DNA of 64,000 bases from Bradyrhizobium sp. BTAi1. Lineage in GTDB: Bacteria; Pseudomonadota; Alphaproteobacteria; Rhizobiales; Xanthobacteraceae. The number at the start of each line of letters is the position of its first letter. Position 1 is the stretch's first letter. The DNA lies in the NCBI RefSeq assembly GCF_000015165.1, contig NC_009485.1, positions 7,459,501-7,523,500 on the forward strand, written 5' to 3'. The notes under the pieces were generated by a model that saw only the letters and a program-made list of their open reading frames with translations, was not told the DNA's origin and searched no databases. Shown here piece after piece: positions 1-9,472 of the stretch. Made by a program: the position numbers and the translations under genes.

Positions 1-458
1 GCACGGGTGCGCAGGCCCGCGACGTCCGAGCCGCCCGCGGGCTCGGAAAACAGCTGGCACCACACCTTCTCACCCGACGCCAGCGGCGGCAGATACTGCC
101 GCTTATGCTCCTCGGACGCATAGGCCATCACCGTCGGACCGCACATGCCGTGACCGATGATGAACAGGCCGGAGAGCTTGCCGAACGGCCCCTCCTCCTG
201 CTGCCAGATGACGCGCTCGATCGGCGAGGCGCCGCGGCCGCCATATTCCTTGGGCCAATGCAGGCAGGCCCAGCCGGCATCGGCCTTCTTCTTCTGCCAG
301 GCCTTGGCGACCTCAAGGATATCGGCGTTCTTCAGCCCGACACGGCCAAGCGAGGTGGCGCGCAGCTCGTCTTCATATTCCTTCGGCGCGTTGGCGGCGA
401 TCCAAGCCCGGGCTTGGCTGCGGAACGCGGCCTCCTGCGGAGTGTCATCGAAATTCAT
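1..458 (-). CDS. Acyl-CoA dehydrogenase, N-terminal part (cut by window edge)
   Basis: Translation from the ATG at 458 gives a protein starting MNFDDTPQEAAFR and continuing to the window edge, so about 152 residues are visible and the C-terminal half is missing. The helical N-terminal ACAD domain is followed by QLFSEPAGGSDVAG near residues 138-151, the stretch that packs against FAD and substrate in this family. It should oxidise an acyl-CoA to the 2-enoyl-CoA, passing electrons to ETF. A second dehydrogenase gene lies just upstream on the same strand (608-1735). Such adjacent pairs often form mixed alpha2beta2 enzymes in steroid or aryl side-chain oxidation; that pairing is inference here. 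Confidence 0.9.
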   Translation of the reverse strand, partial: MNFDDTPQEAAFRSQARAWIAANAPKEYEDELRATSLGRVGLKNADILEVAKAWQKKKADAGWACLHWPKEYGGRGASPIERVIWQQEEGPFGKLSGLFIIGHGMCGPTVMAYASEEHKRQYLPPLASGEKVWCQLFSEPAGGSDVAGLRTR

Positions 459-505
459 GGTTCAGACCCTGCTCTGGTAGCAATTGACCGGTCGATCTCG
501 TCAGC

Positions 506-587
506 GTCATTGCGAGCGAAGCGAAGCCATCCAGGGCCAAACGAAGACACTGGATTGCTTCGTCGCCTGCGGCTCCTCGCAATGACG
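506..587. repeat. Inverted-repeat element (GTCATTGCGAG family)
   Basis: Both ends carry GTCATTGCGAG and its inverse CTCGCAATGAC, with CCATCCAG and CTGGATTG inside. Related elements occur at 15329, 21238 and 42600 in this window, always between genes. Confidence 0.7.
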
Positions 588-607
588 ACGGCATGTTCGG
601 CTCTGAC

Positions 608-1735
608 TCACGCCGCATTGCGCTTGCGCATGCGGTCGATCAGCTGGTCTTCCCAGTAGGACAGGCTGCCAAGGCCGAGCGCGAGCGCGTTGGCGCGGCG
701 GTAGTACATGTGGCAGTCGAACTCCCAGGTGAAGCCCATGCCGCCATGGACCTGGATGTTGTTCTTGGCACAGTGCTGATAGGCCTGCGTCGCGCTGATC
801 CGCGACGATGCCGCAGCCTCCGGCAATTCAGGCGCGTTGGTCGAGAGCGCCCAGGCGCCGTAATAGGCGTTCGAACGCGCCAGGGTCGCAGAGACATACA
901 TGTCGGCGAGCATGTGCTTGACCGCCTGGAACGATCCGATCGGACGACCGAAGGCGATACGATCCAACGCGTAGTCGCGGCCCATCTCCAGCGCGCGGTC
1001 CGAGCCACCGACCTGCTCGAACGCCGTCAGCACCGCGGCGCGATCGAGCACCTGGGTGATGATGCTCCACCCCTCGCCGGGAGCGCCGAGCGGCTCCGCT
1101 TTGCAGGTCTTGAACGTGAGCTCGGCCTGGCCACGGGTCGGATCGAGATTGGTCAACGCCTTGGCGTCGACACCGCCGGCCTTCGCATCGACGAGGAACA
1201 GTGAGATGTCGCTGTCGCGGCCGGTCGAGGCGGTGCGCGCCGCGACGATGATGAGATCGGCAATGGCGCCGTCAGCGACCGGCGTCTTGACGCCATTGAG
1301 GACACCGTTCGCCGCGTCCAGCCTGATCGCCTTCGGAGAGGGATTGCCCGTGCCCTCGAACAGCGCAAAGGTGCCGATCGCCTCGCCGCTCGCGATCTTC
1401 GGCAGCCACGCCTGCTTCTGCGCATCGCTGCCGGCCAGCATCAGGACCTCAGCGGCGAGATACACCGTCGATGAGAACGGCACCGGCGCCAGCGCGCGGC
1501 CGACCTCCTCGGCAATCACGCACAGCTCGAGATGGCCGGCGCCCGCGCCGCCATATTCTTCCGGAATGGCAACGCCGAGGAAGCCCATTTCGGCAAAGCC
1601 CTTCCACAGCGCGCGGTCATAGGGTGCCTGCCCGTCAAGCACGACGCGCACCGCCTTGGGCGGACACTTCTCGGCGAGGAATTTCCGCGCCTGGTCCCGC
1701 AACTGCTTCTGGTCGTCGGAGAAATCGAAGTTCAT
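608..1735 (-). CDS. Acyl-CoA dehydrogenase
   Basis: 375 residues from MNFDFSDDQKQLRDQ. This start is preferred over an upstream in-frame one because the extension (to 1858) is translated from an intergenic repeat, and a purine-rich AGGCGAG lies in front of the ATG. The C-terminal domain is clear: RPIGSFQAVKHMLADM and VHGGMGFTWEFDCHMYYRRA are typical ACAD helices contacting FAD. Length is normal for the family. The N-terminal and middle domains are more divergent than in the neighbouring dehydrogenase (1-458), which fits a paired, possibly non-equivalent subunit. It would introduce the 2,3 double bond in an acyl-CoA made by the ligase at 1892-3760. Confidence 0.9.
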   Translation of the reverse strand: MNFDFSDDQKQLRDQARKFLAEKCPPKAVRVVLDGQAPYDRALWKGFAEMGFLGVAIPEEYGGAGAGHLELCVIAEEVGRALAPVPFSSTVYLAAEVLMLAGSDAQKQAWLPKIASGEAIGTFALFEGTGNPSPKAIRLDAANGVLNGVKTPVADGAIADLIIVAARTASTGRDSDISLFLVDAKAGGVDAKALTNLDPTRGQAELTFKTCKAEPLGAPGEGWSIITQVLDRAAVLTAFEQVGGSDRALEMGRDYALDRIAFGRPIGSFQAVKHMLADMYVSATLARSNAYYGAWALSTNAPELPEAAASSRISATQAYQHCAKNNIQVHGGMGFTWEFDCHMYYRRANALALGLGSLSYWEDQLIDRMRKRNAA

Positions 1736-1770
1736 GGGTGTCACTCGCCTTTGATATTCGAAAGTATCTC

Positions 1771-1870
1771 CGTCATTCCGGGGCGCGCGGAGCGCGAGCC
1801 CGGAATCCATACGCCCGATCGGGGTTATGGATTCCGGGCCTGCGTGCTTCGCACGCATCCCGGAATGACG
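1771..1870. repeat. Inverted-repeat element (CGTCATTCCGG family)
   Basis: CGTCATTCCGGG at the left end is mirrored by CCCGGAATGACG at the right. Two inner hairpins (GCGCGCGGAGCGCG; GCGTGCTTCGCACGC) and GGAATCCAT/ATGGATTCC pairs are also present. It lies between two co-oriented genes and could fold as a transcript hairpin. Confidence 0.7.
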
Positions 1871-1891
1871 AATAGAGAGAGCGGGGACTCA

Positions 1892-3760
1892 TCACAGTAT
1901 GATCACGTCGCTGTCGGGCTCGGCGGCATAGAGCCGCTCGACCAGCGCGGCGCGGCGTTCGAGGCCGGCGCGCTGGTTGATATAGCCCTTGTCGGTCAGC
2001 TCATGGCCATCGATCGACGGCGGCTCGACCATCAGCATCGCGCGGCCGATGCGCCGGCTGCTTGCACCCTCGCACTCCTTGTTGTGGGCCTCGAGGCCGC
2101 GCCGAACGCAATCGATGACGGCCGGATGCTTCACCACGTCCGCGAATGTCGCCTCGGGATTGCCGACCAGCTGCCGGCAGGCATGCAGATTGGGCCACGC
2201 CAGCAGTCCGACATAGTCGCGGTCCTGCCCCGTCACCAGCGCATCATGGACGGCCGGGGTGGCGGCGGCGATCGCATCGGTGCGCAGCGAACCGACATGC
2301 ACGAAGGTGCCGGTGGTCAGCTTGAAATCCTCGACGACGCGGCCGGCGAAGATGATGCCCTGCGCCGGATCATCGGGATCGACGAACACGCCGGCATCGC
2401 CGATGCAGTAGAAGCCCTCCTCGTCGAACGCCTTCTTGGTCAGCTCGGGCTGGCCGAAATAGCCGGGCATCACGTTGATGCCGCGCAGCCGCAGCTCGTA
2501 TTTGTCGCCGGTCGGCACCATCTTCAGCTCGACGCCGGGGAATGGCAGGCCGATCAGGCCGACGCGCTCGGTGTTCCAATAGGTGCCGGTCGAGGTCGGC
2601 GCCGTCTCGGTCGAGCCCCAGCCGGTGTAGAACACGATCCGCTCGCCGGTTGTTTTCACGGCCAGCGCCTGCATGCGCTCGTAGAGATCATCCGGCAGGC
2701 GCGCGCCGCCATAGGCCATGATGCCCAGATCCTTGAAGAAGGAGCGGCACAGCGCGTCATCCTTCTCCATCGCCGCCGCCAGCGCGGCGTAGCCGGCGGG
2801 GACATTGGCGTAGTAGGTCGGCGACACCTCCCGCAGATTCCTGATCGTCTCGTCGAACAGGCCGGGCATCGGCCGGCCATCGTCGATGTACAGCGTACCG
2901 CCCTCGATCAGCAGCGGATTGAACAGCGCATTGCCGCCCATGGTGTGATTCCATGGCATCCAGTCGAGCACCGTCGAGATCGGCGCATCGGGCCCGCGCG
3001 GGCGCGTCTGCATCATCATCGCCGCATTGGCGCACATCATGCGCTGGGTGTTGATGACCGCCTTGGGCATGCCAGTCGAGCCGGAGGTGAACAAGAGTTT
3101 GCCGACGGTCTCCGGCGTGATCTGCGCGACCGACGCCGCGACCTCCAATGTCACCGGCGTCGCCGCCAGATCGGCGAAGCCGACGCTCGGAACGCCGTCA
3201 CACGGACGCGCGACATGGATCACGGTCACGCCGTCGAGGTCGAGCGCCTTCAGCGCCTTCTCGAAGGTCGGGCCGTCCTGCACCATCACGACGCCCGGCT
3301 TCACCAGCCCGAATAGATATTTGAGCTTGAGATGATCGTGGCTCATCAGCGAATAGGCCGGCGACACCGGCGCCGCCGGCAGCCGCGCCTGCATCGCGGC
3401 CATCGTCAGCAGCGCATGCTCGATCGAATTGCCGGAGAGGATCGCAACGGGACGGCCGTCGAGCTTCAGATTGAGCAGTCCTTGCGTCAGCCCATCGACG
3501 GTGCGCTTGGCGTCCGCATAGGACAGCTTGCGCCATTGCCGCTCGGGCCCGCTGCGTTGCGCGAGCCAGGTCCGCGTCGGTGCCTCCTTGGCCCAGCGGG
3601 CGAGCGGCGCGGCGAGATGCGGCTCATAGGCCTGCAGCGGAATGCGCGACTTGATGATGATGACGCCATCGGCACGGCGTTCGACGTCGATGTCGCGCGC
3701 CAGCCAATTGACCTTGCGGAATGCCGGCTTCTCCAGCACCTTCGCTGCCGTCCCGTCCAT
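1892..3760 (-). CDS. Feruloyl-CoA synthetase-like AMP-dependent ligase
   Basis: 622 residues, an adenylate-forming (ANL) enzyme. The AMP-binding loop TSGSTGMPKAV sits near residue 225, YTGWGSTETAPT is the A5-type motif and GIIFAGRVVEDFKLTTG is the hinge region. The N-terminal pattern (WRKLSYADAK, AILSGNSIEHALL, PVSPAYSLMS) and the length match feruloyl-CoA synthetases rather than generic FadD ligases. The reaction would be aryl-propenoate + ATP + CoA to the CoA thioester, in the cytosol. Dehydrogenases, a crotonase, an SDR and a thiolase lie around it, which suggests CoA-dependent side-chain shortening; the true substrate is not known from sequence. Confidence 0.85.
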   Translation of the reverse strand: MDGTAAKVLEKPAFRKVNWLARDIDVERRADGVIIIKSRIPLQAYEPHLAAPLARWAKEAPTRTWLAQRSGPERQWRKLSYADAKRTVDGLTQGLLNLKLDGRPVAILSGNSIEHALLTMAAMQARLPAAPVSPAYSLMSHDHLKLKYLFGLVKPGVVMVQDGPTFEKALKALDLDGVTVIHVARPCDGVPSVGFADLAATPVTLEVAASVAQITPETVGKLLFTSGSTGMPKAVINTQRMMCANAAMMMQTRPRGPDAPISTVLDWMPWNHTMGGNALFNPLLIEGGTLYIDDGRPMPGLFDETIRNLREVSPTYYANVPAGYAALAAAMEKDDALCRSFFKDLGIMAYGGARLPDDLYERMQALAVKTTGERIVFYTGWGSTETAPTSTGTYWNTERVGLIGLPFPGVELKMVPTGDKYELRLRGINVMPGYFGQPELTKKAFDEEGFYCIGDAGVFVDPDDPAQGIIFAGRVVEDFKLTTGTFVHVGSLRTDAIAAATPAVHDALVTGQDRDYVGLLAWPNLHACRQLVGNPEATFADVVKHPAVIDCVRRGLEAHNKECEGASSRRIGRAMLMVEPPSIDGHELTDKGYINQRAGLERRAALVERLYAAEPDSDVIIL

Positions 3761-3801
3761 TTTGCGTCTCCCGAAATATCGTCCTTTACGGATCTTGATA
3801 T

Positions 3802-4608
3802 CTAGCGGTCGGTATAGACCGGCTTGCGCTTCTCAAGGAAGGCTTGAATGCCTTCCTTGAAATCCTCCGAGCGGCTGCACAGCACCTGGTTGCGATCCTC
3901 CATGGCGATCACGGCATCGATCGATGCGGCGTCGACGCTCATGTTGAGACACTCCTTCGACAGCCGAAGCCCTACCGGCGAGGCGCTCATCATCGCATCG
4001 ATGAAGGGCGCGGCGGCGCTCTCGAGCATGTCCTCCTCGACGATCTCCGACACCAATCCGACCATCAGCGCGCGCTCGGCGCCGATGAAGCGGCCGGTGA
4101 GGATGAGCTCGGAGGCGACGGACACGCCGACGAGGCGCGGCAAAAAGTAGCTGGTGCCGATGTCGCAGCCGCCGAGTCCCAGCTTGATGAAGGCGCAATT
4201 CATCCGCGCCGAGCGCGAGGCGATGCGGATGTCAGCGGCCAGCGCCAGCGCGAAACCGCCGCCGGCGGCCGCGCCCTGCACCAGCGCGATGATCGGCTGC
4301 GGACAGCGCCGCATCAGCATCACGATGTCCGCAATGCGCCGCTGCGAGTCGAGCGACTCGGTTACGCTGGGCGGCTCGTTGACGCCGCCACGCCGCTGCA
4401 TCGCGGCCTTCAGGTCGAGCCCGGCGCAGAAATTCTGTCCCGCGCCCTTCAGCACCACGACGCGCGTGGTACGATTGCGCTGCAGACCCTCGAAATAGGT
4501 ATTGAGCGCGTCGATCAGCGTGGAATCGAGCGCATTGAGACTGTCCGGACGATTGAGCGTCACCCGGTCGACACCATTGTCGTGCTCGATCAGCAGCGGT
4601 TGGGACAT
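3802..4608 (-). CDS. Enoyl-CoA hydratase/isomerase family (crotonase) protein
   Basis: 268 residues with the crotonase fold. FCAGLDLKA (about 60-68) and AAAGGGFALALAADI (113-127) form the oxyanion hole and CoA-binding loops. The two glutamates of classical hydratases (rat E144 and E164) appear to be replaced by Ala120 and Phe140, while an Asp is kept at 149 in GLGGCDIGTSY. Such members are common in actinobacteria and alphaproteobacteria and may be isomerases, hydrolases or lyases rather than hydratases. It follows the ligase gene's start region on the minus strand with about 40 bp between them, so it is probably co-transcribed. Confidence 0.88.
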   Translation of the reverse strand: MSQPLLIEHDNGVDRVTLNRPDSLNALDSTLIDALNTYFEGLQRNRTTRVVVLKGAGQNFCAGLDLKAAMQRRGGVNEPPSVTESLDSQRRIADIVMLMRRCPQPIIALVQGAAAGGGFALALAADIRIASRSARMNCAFIKLGLGGCDIGTSYFLPRLVGVSVASELILTGRFIGAERALMVGLVSEIVEEDMLESAAAPFIDAMMSASPVGLRLSKECLNMSVDAASIDAVIAMEDRNQVLCSRSEDFKEGIQAFLEKRKPVYTDR

Positions 4609-4647
4609 GCAAAGCTCGCTCGCTTCAACAATGCGCCGGAGGTCGTT

Positions 4648-4806
4648 ACTGCGCCCTCTCCCCTTGAGGGAGAGGGCATCACCGACATCAGCCCCGGATT
4701 CGCTCGGGTGAGGGGTTTATCTCGACATTCTCACGCGCTGAGAGAGACCCCTCACCCGTCGCGCTTCGCGCGCCACCCTCTCCCACAAGGGGAGAGGGGG
4801 CACCTT
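4648..4806. repeat. Inverted-repeat element (CCCTCTCCCC family)
   Basis: Contains CCCTCTCCCCTTGAGGGAGAGGG as a hairpin, CGGGTGAGGGG mirrored by CCCCTCACCCG, and a final CCCTCTCCCACAAGGGGAGAGGG hairpin. It is the same broad class as the elements at 17217 and 36918. Confidence 0.7.
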
Positions 4807-4817
4807 AGATGGAACGA

Positions 4818-5576
4818 CTAGCGCGGCGCCATGCGGATGGCGCCGTCGAGACGGATGGTTTCGCCGTTCAGCATCGGGTTTTCGACGATGTGGACCGCAA
4901 GGTTGCCGTATTCCGAAGCATCACCGAGACGGGCCGGATGCGGCACCTGGGCGCCGAGACTCTTGCGGGCTTCTTCGTTCAGACCCATCAGCAGCGGCGT
5001 CAGGAACAGGCCGGGCGCGATGGTGTTGACGCGGATCTTCTGGCTGGCGAGATCGCGCGCGGCCGGCAGCGTCAGGCCTACGACGCCGCCCTTCGACGCC
5101 GAATAGGCGATCTGGCCGATCTGGCCTTCATAGGCCGCAACACTGGCGGTGTTGATGGCAACGCCACGCTCTTCGCCGATCGGCTCGGCGGTAACCAGGC
5201 GCTCCGCAAACAGCCGCAGCACATTGAAGGTGCCGATCAGGTTGACGTTGATGATGCGGGCGAACTTGGCGAGCGGATAGACGCCGTCCTTGCCGACGAT
5301 GCGCTGCGAGCCGCCGATGCCGGCGCAGTTCACGAGCACGCGGGCGATGCCGTGCGCGGCCTCGGCCTTGGCGATGCCGGCCTTGACCTGGTCCTCATTG
5401 GTGACGTCGGCATGCAAGGCGACGCCCTTTATCTCGGCGGCGACCTTCTCGGCATTCTCCAGGCTCTGATCGAGCACGGCCACCTTGGCCCCCTTGGCCG
5501 CCATGGCGCGTGCCGTGGCGGCGCCGAGACCCGAGCCACCGCCGGTGATGAGAACGGCAACATTGTTCAACTGCAT
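4818..5576 (-). CDS. SDR dehydrogenase, 3-hydroxyacyl-CoA dehydrogenase type
   Basis: 252 residues from MQLNNVAVLITGG. GGAGGAA lies just upstream of this ATG, so the longer in-frame start at 5624 is rejected. The NAD-binding TGGGSGLG is at 11-18, NCAG at 83-86, Ser145 and the catalytic YSASK at 158-162. The sequence resembles type-2 3-hydroxyacyl-CoA dehydrogenases (HSD10-like), which oxidise 3-hydroxyacyl-CoA to 3-ketoacyl-CoA with NAD. That is the expected step between the crotonase (3802-4608) and the thiolase (6440-7612). It is probably transcribed with the TetR gene upstream of it on the same strand. Confidence 0.9.
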   Translation of the reverse strand: MQLNNVAVLITGGGSGLGAATARAMAAKGAKVAVLDQSLENAEKVAAEIKGVALHADVTNEDQVKAGIAKAEAAHGIARVLVNCAGIGGSQRIVGKDGVYPLAKFARIINVNLIGTFNVLRLFAERLVTAEPIGEERGVAINTASVAAYEGQIGQIAYSASKGGVVGLTLPAARDLASQKIRVNTIAPGLFLTPLLMGLNEEARKSLGAQVPHPARLGDASEYGNLAVHIVENPMLNGETIRLDGAIRMAPR

Positions 5577-5601
5577 GATGGTTCCTCCGTTGTTTGTTAT
5601 T

Positions 5602-5650
5602 GGCGAATAGCGAGTAGAGAGCAACGAATAGAGGGAAGCCGCTATTCGCC
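5602..5650. repeat. Short inverted repeat overlapping the TetR stop codon
   Basis: GGCGAATAGC at 5602-5611 is the exact inverse of GCTATTCGCC at 5641-5650. The right arm includes the TAG stop of the TetR gene. It may form a transcript hairpin between the TetR and SDR genes. Confidence 0.5.
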
Positions 5651-6355
5651 ACTCGCCCCTTGCAATATTCCGCCGCAGATCAGCGCCTCCATATGGGCGA
5701 TGTACTGGCGGCAGACATCATCGGTGACCGGACCCACGCCGATGGCGCGCGACATCGCATGGCGGCCGAAGAACAGATGATCGCAGGCGCCGATCAGGCT
5801 GGTGTAGAACAGCACCGGATCGACGGCGCGAAACTCGCCCTGGGCGACGCCCTCCTCGATCAGCCGGCGGTGGAAATCCAAGAGCGGCGCGACGAAGAAC
5901 TTCGACACCTCGTCGGCCGCCTCGGCGCTGCTCTCATGCAGCAGATAATGGATCAGCCGGTTCATATAGGGAAACCGGTGATAGGCGCGGATGATGCCGC
6001 TGATATGCAGCTTCAGTTTGGCCGTCGGCGAAATCGGCTGCGCCAGGAGGTATTCGAGATTGGCCACCTCGGTCGCGGCGTCGCGCGCGAGCAGCGCCAG
6101 CAGCAGGCCATCCTTGTTGCCGAAATGGTATTTGACCAGCGCGGCGTTGGCGCCGGACTTCTGCGCGATGTCGCTCAGCGAAATCTCGATCGAGGAGCGC
6201 GCGATCATCAGTTCGCTCGCCGCATCCAACAGCTTCTCCGCGGTGGCATTCCGCCCCGCGGGAAGTTTCTCCGGCACGCTGTTCTGAAGCTGTGGTCTCA
6301 AGACGTGTCTCGCTAATGATCGAGCCAGATAAGCCGAAGCCAGAGTTGATCTCAA
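5642..6355 (-). CDS. TetR/AcrR family transcriptional regulator
   Basis: Up to 237 residues. The helix-turn-helix lies around residues 40-85, with LSDIAQKSGANAALVKYHFGNKDGLL as the recognition region. The rest is a helical ligand-binding domain containing FVAPLLDFHRRLIEEG. The reading frame opens with TTG at 6355. Later TTG (6301) or GTG (6277) starts are possible because the first 25-35 residues precede the usual TetR N-terminus and no good ribosome site marks the first start. It diverges from the thiolase gene, and a perfect dyad sits between them, so it probably represses the CoA-ester cluster until an acyl- or aroyl-CoA ligand binds. The ligand is unknown. Confidence 0.88.
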   Translation of the reverse strand: MRSTLASAYLARSLARHVLRPQLQNSVPEKLPAGRNATAEKLLDAASELMIARSSIEISLSDIAQKSGANAALVKYHFGNKDGLLLALLARDAATEVANLEYLLAQPISPTAKLKLHISGIIRAYHRFPYMNRLIHYLLHESSAEAADEVSKFFVAPLLDFHRRLIEEGVAQGEFRAVDPVLFYTSLIGACDHLFFGRHAMSRAIGVGPVTDDVCRQYIAHMEALICGGILQGASGE

Positions 6356-6367
6356 GAGTTAATTGAT

Positions 6368-6388
6368 CGATTGACTAAGGCTCAATCG
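6368..6388. promoter_or_regulatory. Candidate TetR operator in divergent promoter
   Basis: A perfect 7-bp dyad, CGATTGA-N7-TCAATCG, lies 13 bp upstream of the TetR frame. It overlaps a possible -35 (TTGACT, 6371-6376) which is followed 17 bp later by TTAAAT for the thiolase gene. Position and symmetry fit autoregulation by the neighbouring TetR protein; this is inference. Confidence 0.5.
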
Positions 6389-6439
6389 CGCATTTAAATC
6401 GGCGCCAATTACGAACACCAAGTCTAGGGAGGAAACGTC

Positions 6440-7612
<1,173 letters not shown>

Positions 7613-7631
7613 GTCCCGCCTCAATAACGGT

Positions 7632-7750
7632 GTCGTCCCGGCGAAAGCCGGACCCAAAGCACCGAATTGAATGTCGGGCGAGCTGGAGCCACAGCTTGCT
7701 CTCACCACAGGCTCCTGTGGTTATGGGTCCCGGCTCGAGGCCGGGACGAC
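7632..7750. repeat. Inverted-repeat element (GTCGTCCCGG family), copy 1
   Basis: GTCGTCCCGGCGAAAGCCGG at the left and CCGGCTCGAGGCCGGGACGAC at the right form end hairpins and an inverted pair. The element is about 120 bp, and a relative of similar length lies at 9334-9455, on the other side of the acyl-CoA synthetase gene. An in-frame N-terminal extension of that gene (from 7671) is translated repeat and was discounted. Confidence 0.7.
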
Positions 7751-7781
7751 AGCTTTTTTCCAGATCAGCGGTGTGCCCCTC

Positions 7782-9320
7782 ATGACCCACCCCTCCATTC
7801 ATGCCCAGAGCCATCCCGACAAGATCGCCTATCAGATGGCGGCGACCGGCAAGGCCATCACCTATCGCGAGCTCGACGAGCTCTCCAACCAGGGTGCACA
7901 GCTGTTCCGCGCTTTGGGGCTGAAAGCCGGCGATCACATCGCCTTCCTGATGGAGAACCGGCTCGCCTTCATGGAGATCGCATGGGCCGCGCAGCGCTCC
8001 GGCCTCTATTACACCGCGATCAGCCGCTATCTCACCAAGGACGAGATCGCCTACATCATCAAGGATTGCGGCGCCAAGGTCTTCATCACCTCGCCGAAAT
8101 GCGCCGAGCAGGTCCGCGATCTCGTGACCGCGGCTGATGGCCCGATGTTTTTCATGGTCGACGAGCCCGAACCCGGCTTCCGCTCCTGGGACAAGGAGGC
8201 TGGCGCGCAGCCCAAGACGCCGATTGCCGACCAGGTCGCCGGCTATGACATGCTGTATTCGTCCGGTACGACCGGGCGGCCCAAGGGCATCAAGAAGGAC
8301 TTTGAAGGCAATCCTATCGAGGCGCCGAATCAGTTCCTGCGCGTGCTCTGCGCCGACATGTGCGGCATGAATGCCGAGAGCATTTATTTGTCGCCGGCGC
8401 CGCTCTATCACGCGGCGCCGCTGCGCTTCAACATGATGGCGATCGTGCTTGGCGGCACCTCGATCATCATGGAGCATTTCGACGCCGAGGACTTCCTGCG
8501 ACTGGTGGAGAAATACAAGGTCACGCAGTCGCAGCTGGTGCCGACCATGTTCGTGCGCATGCTGAAGCTGCCCGACGATGTGCGCAGGCGTTACGACGTC
8601 TCGACCTTGAAGGGCGCGATCCACGCCGCCGCGCCCTGCCCTGTCGACGTCAAGGCGAAGATGATCGAGTGGTGGGGACCGATCCTGATCGAGTATTATG
8701 CCGGTTCCGAAGGCAACGGCGTCACCGTGTGCACCTCGAAGCAGTGGCTGGAGCATCGCGGCAGCGTCGGCCGCGCCGTCGTCGGCAAGATCAAGATTCT
8801 TGGCGAGGACGACAAGGAGCTGCCGACCGGCGAGATCGGCTCGGTCTATTTCGCCGACGCGCCTGTATTCTCCTATCACAACGATCCGGAGAAGACGAAG
8901 CGGGCCTACAACGACAAGGGCTGGTCGACGCTCGGCGATGTCGGCTATCTCGATGCCGACGGCTTCCTCTATCTCACCGACCGCAAATCCTACATGATCA
9001 TCTCCGGCGGCGTGAACATCTACCCGCAGGAGACCGAGGACGTTCTCATCACCCATCCCGACGTCGCTGATGTCGCCGTGTTCGGCGTGCCGAACGAGGA
9101 GATGGGAGAAGAGGTCAAGGCAGTGGTGCAGCCGCACGACATGTCCCGTGCCGGCAAGGCGTTGGAGGAGCAGTTGATCCTGTTCTGCCGCCAGCATCTG
9201 TCGCCGATCAAATGCCCGCGCTCGATCGACTTCGAGCCGGAGCTGCCGCGCACCCCGACCGGCAAGCTGGTCAAACGCCATTTGCGCGAACGCTATTGGC
9301 CGAAGAAGGGCGCGGCCTGA
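7782..9320 (+). CDS. Acyl-CoA synthetase (AMP-dependent ligase)
   Basis: 512 residues from MTHPSIHAQSHPDK. The upstream in-frame start lies inside a repeat element and is rejected. The AMP-binding motif YSSGTTGRPKGIKK is near residue 160, EYYAGSEGNG is the A5 motif and YLTDRKSYMIISGGVNIYPQE contains the hinge and A8 motifs. The C-terminal lysine region is PRTPTGKLVKRHLRERY. It converts a carboxylic acid to its CoA thioester using ATP. The presence of two ligases in the cluster (this and 1892-3760) suggests two entry substrates, or different chain-length intermediates. Confidence 0.9.
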   Translation: MTHPSIHAQSHPDKIAYQMAATGKAITYRELDELSNQGAQLFRALGLKAGDHIAFLMENRLAFMEIAWAAQRSGLYYTAISRYLTKDEIAYIIKDCGAKVFITSPKCAEQVRDLVTAADGPMFFMVDEPEPGFRSWDKEAGAQPKTPIADQVAGYDMLYSSGTTGRPKGIKKDFEGNPIEAPNQFLRVLCADMCGMNAESIYLSPAPLYHAAPLRFNMMAIVLGGTSIIMEHFDAEDFLRLVEKYKVTQSQLVPTMFVRMLKLPDDVRRRYDVSTLKGAIHAAAPCPVDVKAKMIEWWGPILIEYYAGSEGNGVTVCTSKQWLEHRGSVGRAVVGKIKILGEDDKELPTGEIGSVYFADAPVFSYHNDPEKTKRAYNDKGWSTLGDVGYLDADGFLYLTDRKSYMIISGGVNIYPQETEDVLITHPDVADVAVFGVPNEEMGEEVKAVVQPHDMSRAGKALEEQLILFCRQHLSPIKCPRSIDFEPELPRTPTGKLVKRHLRERYWPKKGAA

Positions 9321-9333
9321 CCCCCAGGCGGGC

Positions 9334-9455
9334 TGTCGTCCGGCCTTGCGCCGGGACCCATCGCCACCGTTTTGAATTCTGCGAAGGCTGGAGCTGCCAG
9401 CACGCCCGGCCACGTTATCCTGTGGCTATGGGTCCCGGCGTTCGCCGGGACGACG
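9334..9455. repeat. Inverted-repeat element (GTCGTCCCGG family), copy 2
   Basis: It starts GTCGTCCGG and ends CCGGGACGACG, shares TGGGTCCCGG near the right end with the 7632 copy, and has similar length. It lies between the acyl-CoA synthetase and the hydrolase and overlaps a spurious N-terminal extension of the hydrolase frame. Confidence 0.65.
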
Positions 9456-9472
9456 CGAGGAGAGTACACGCC

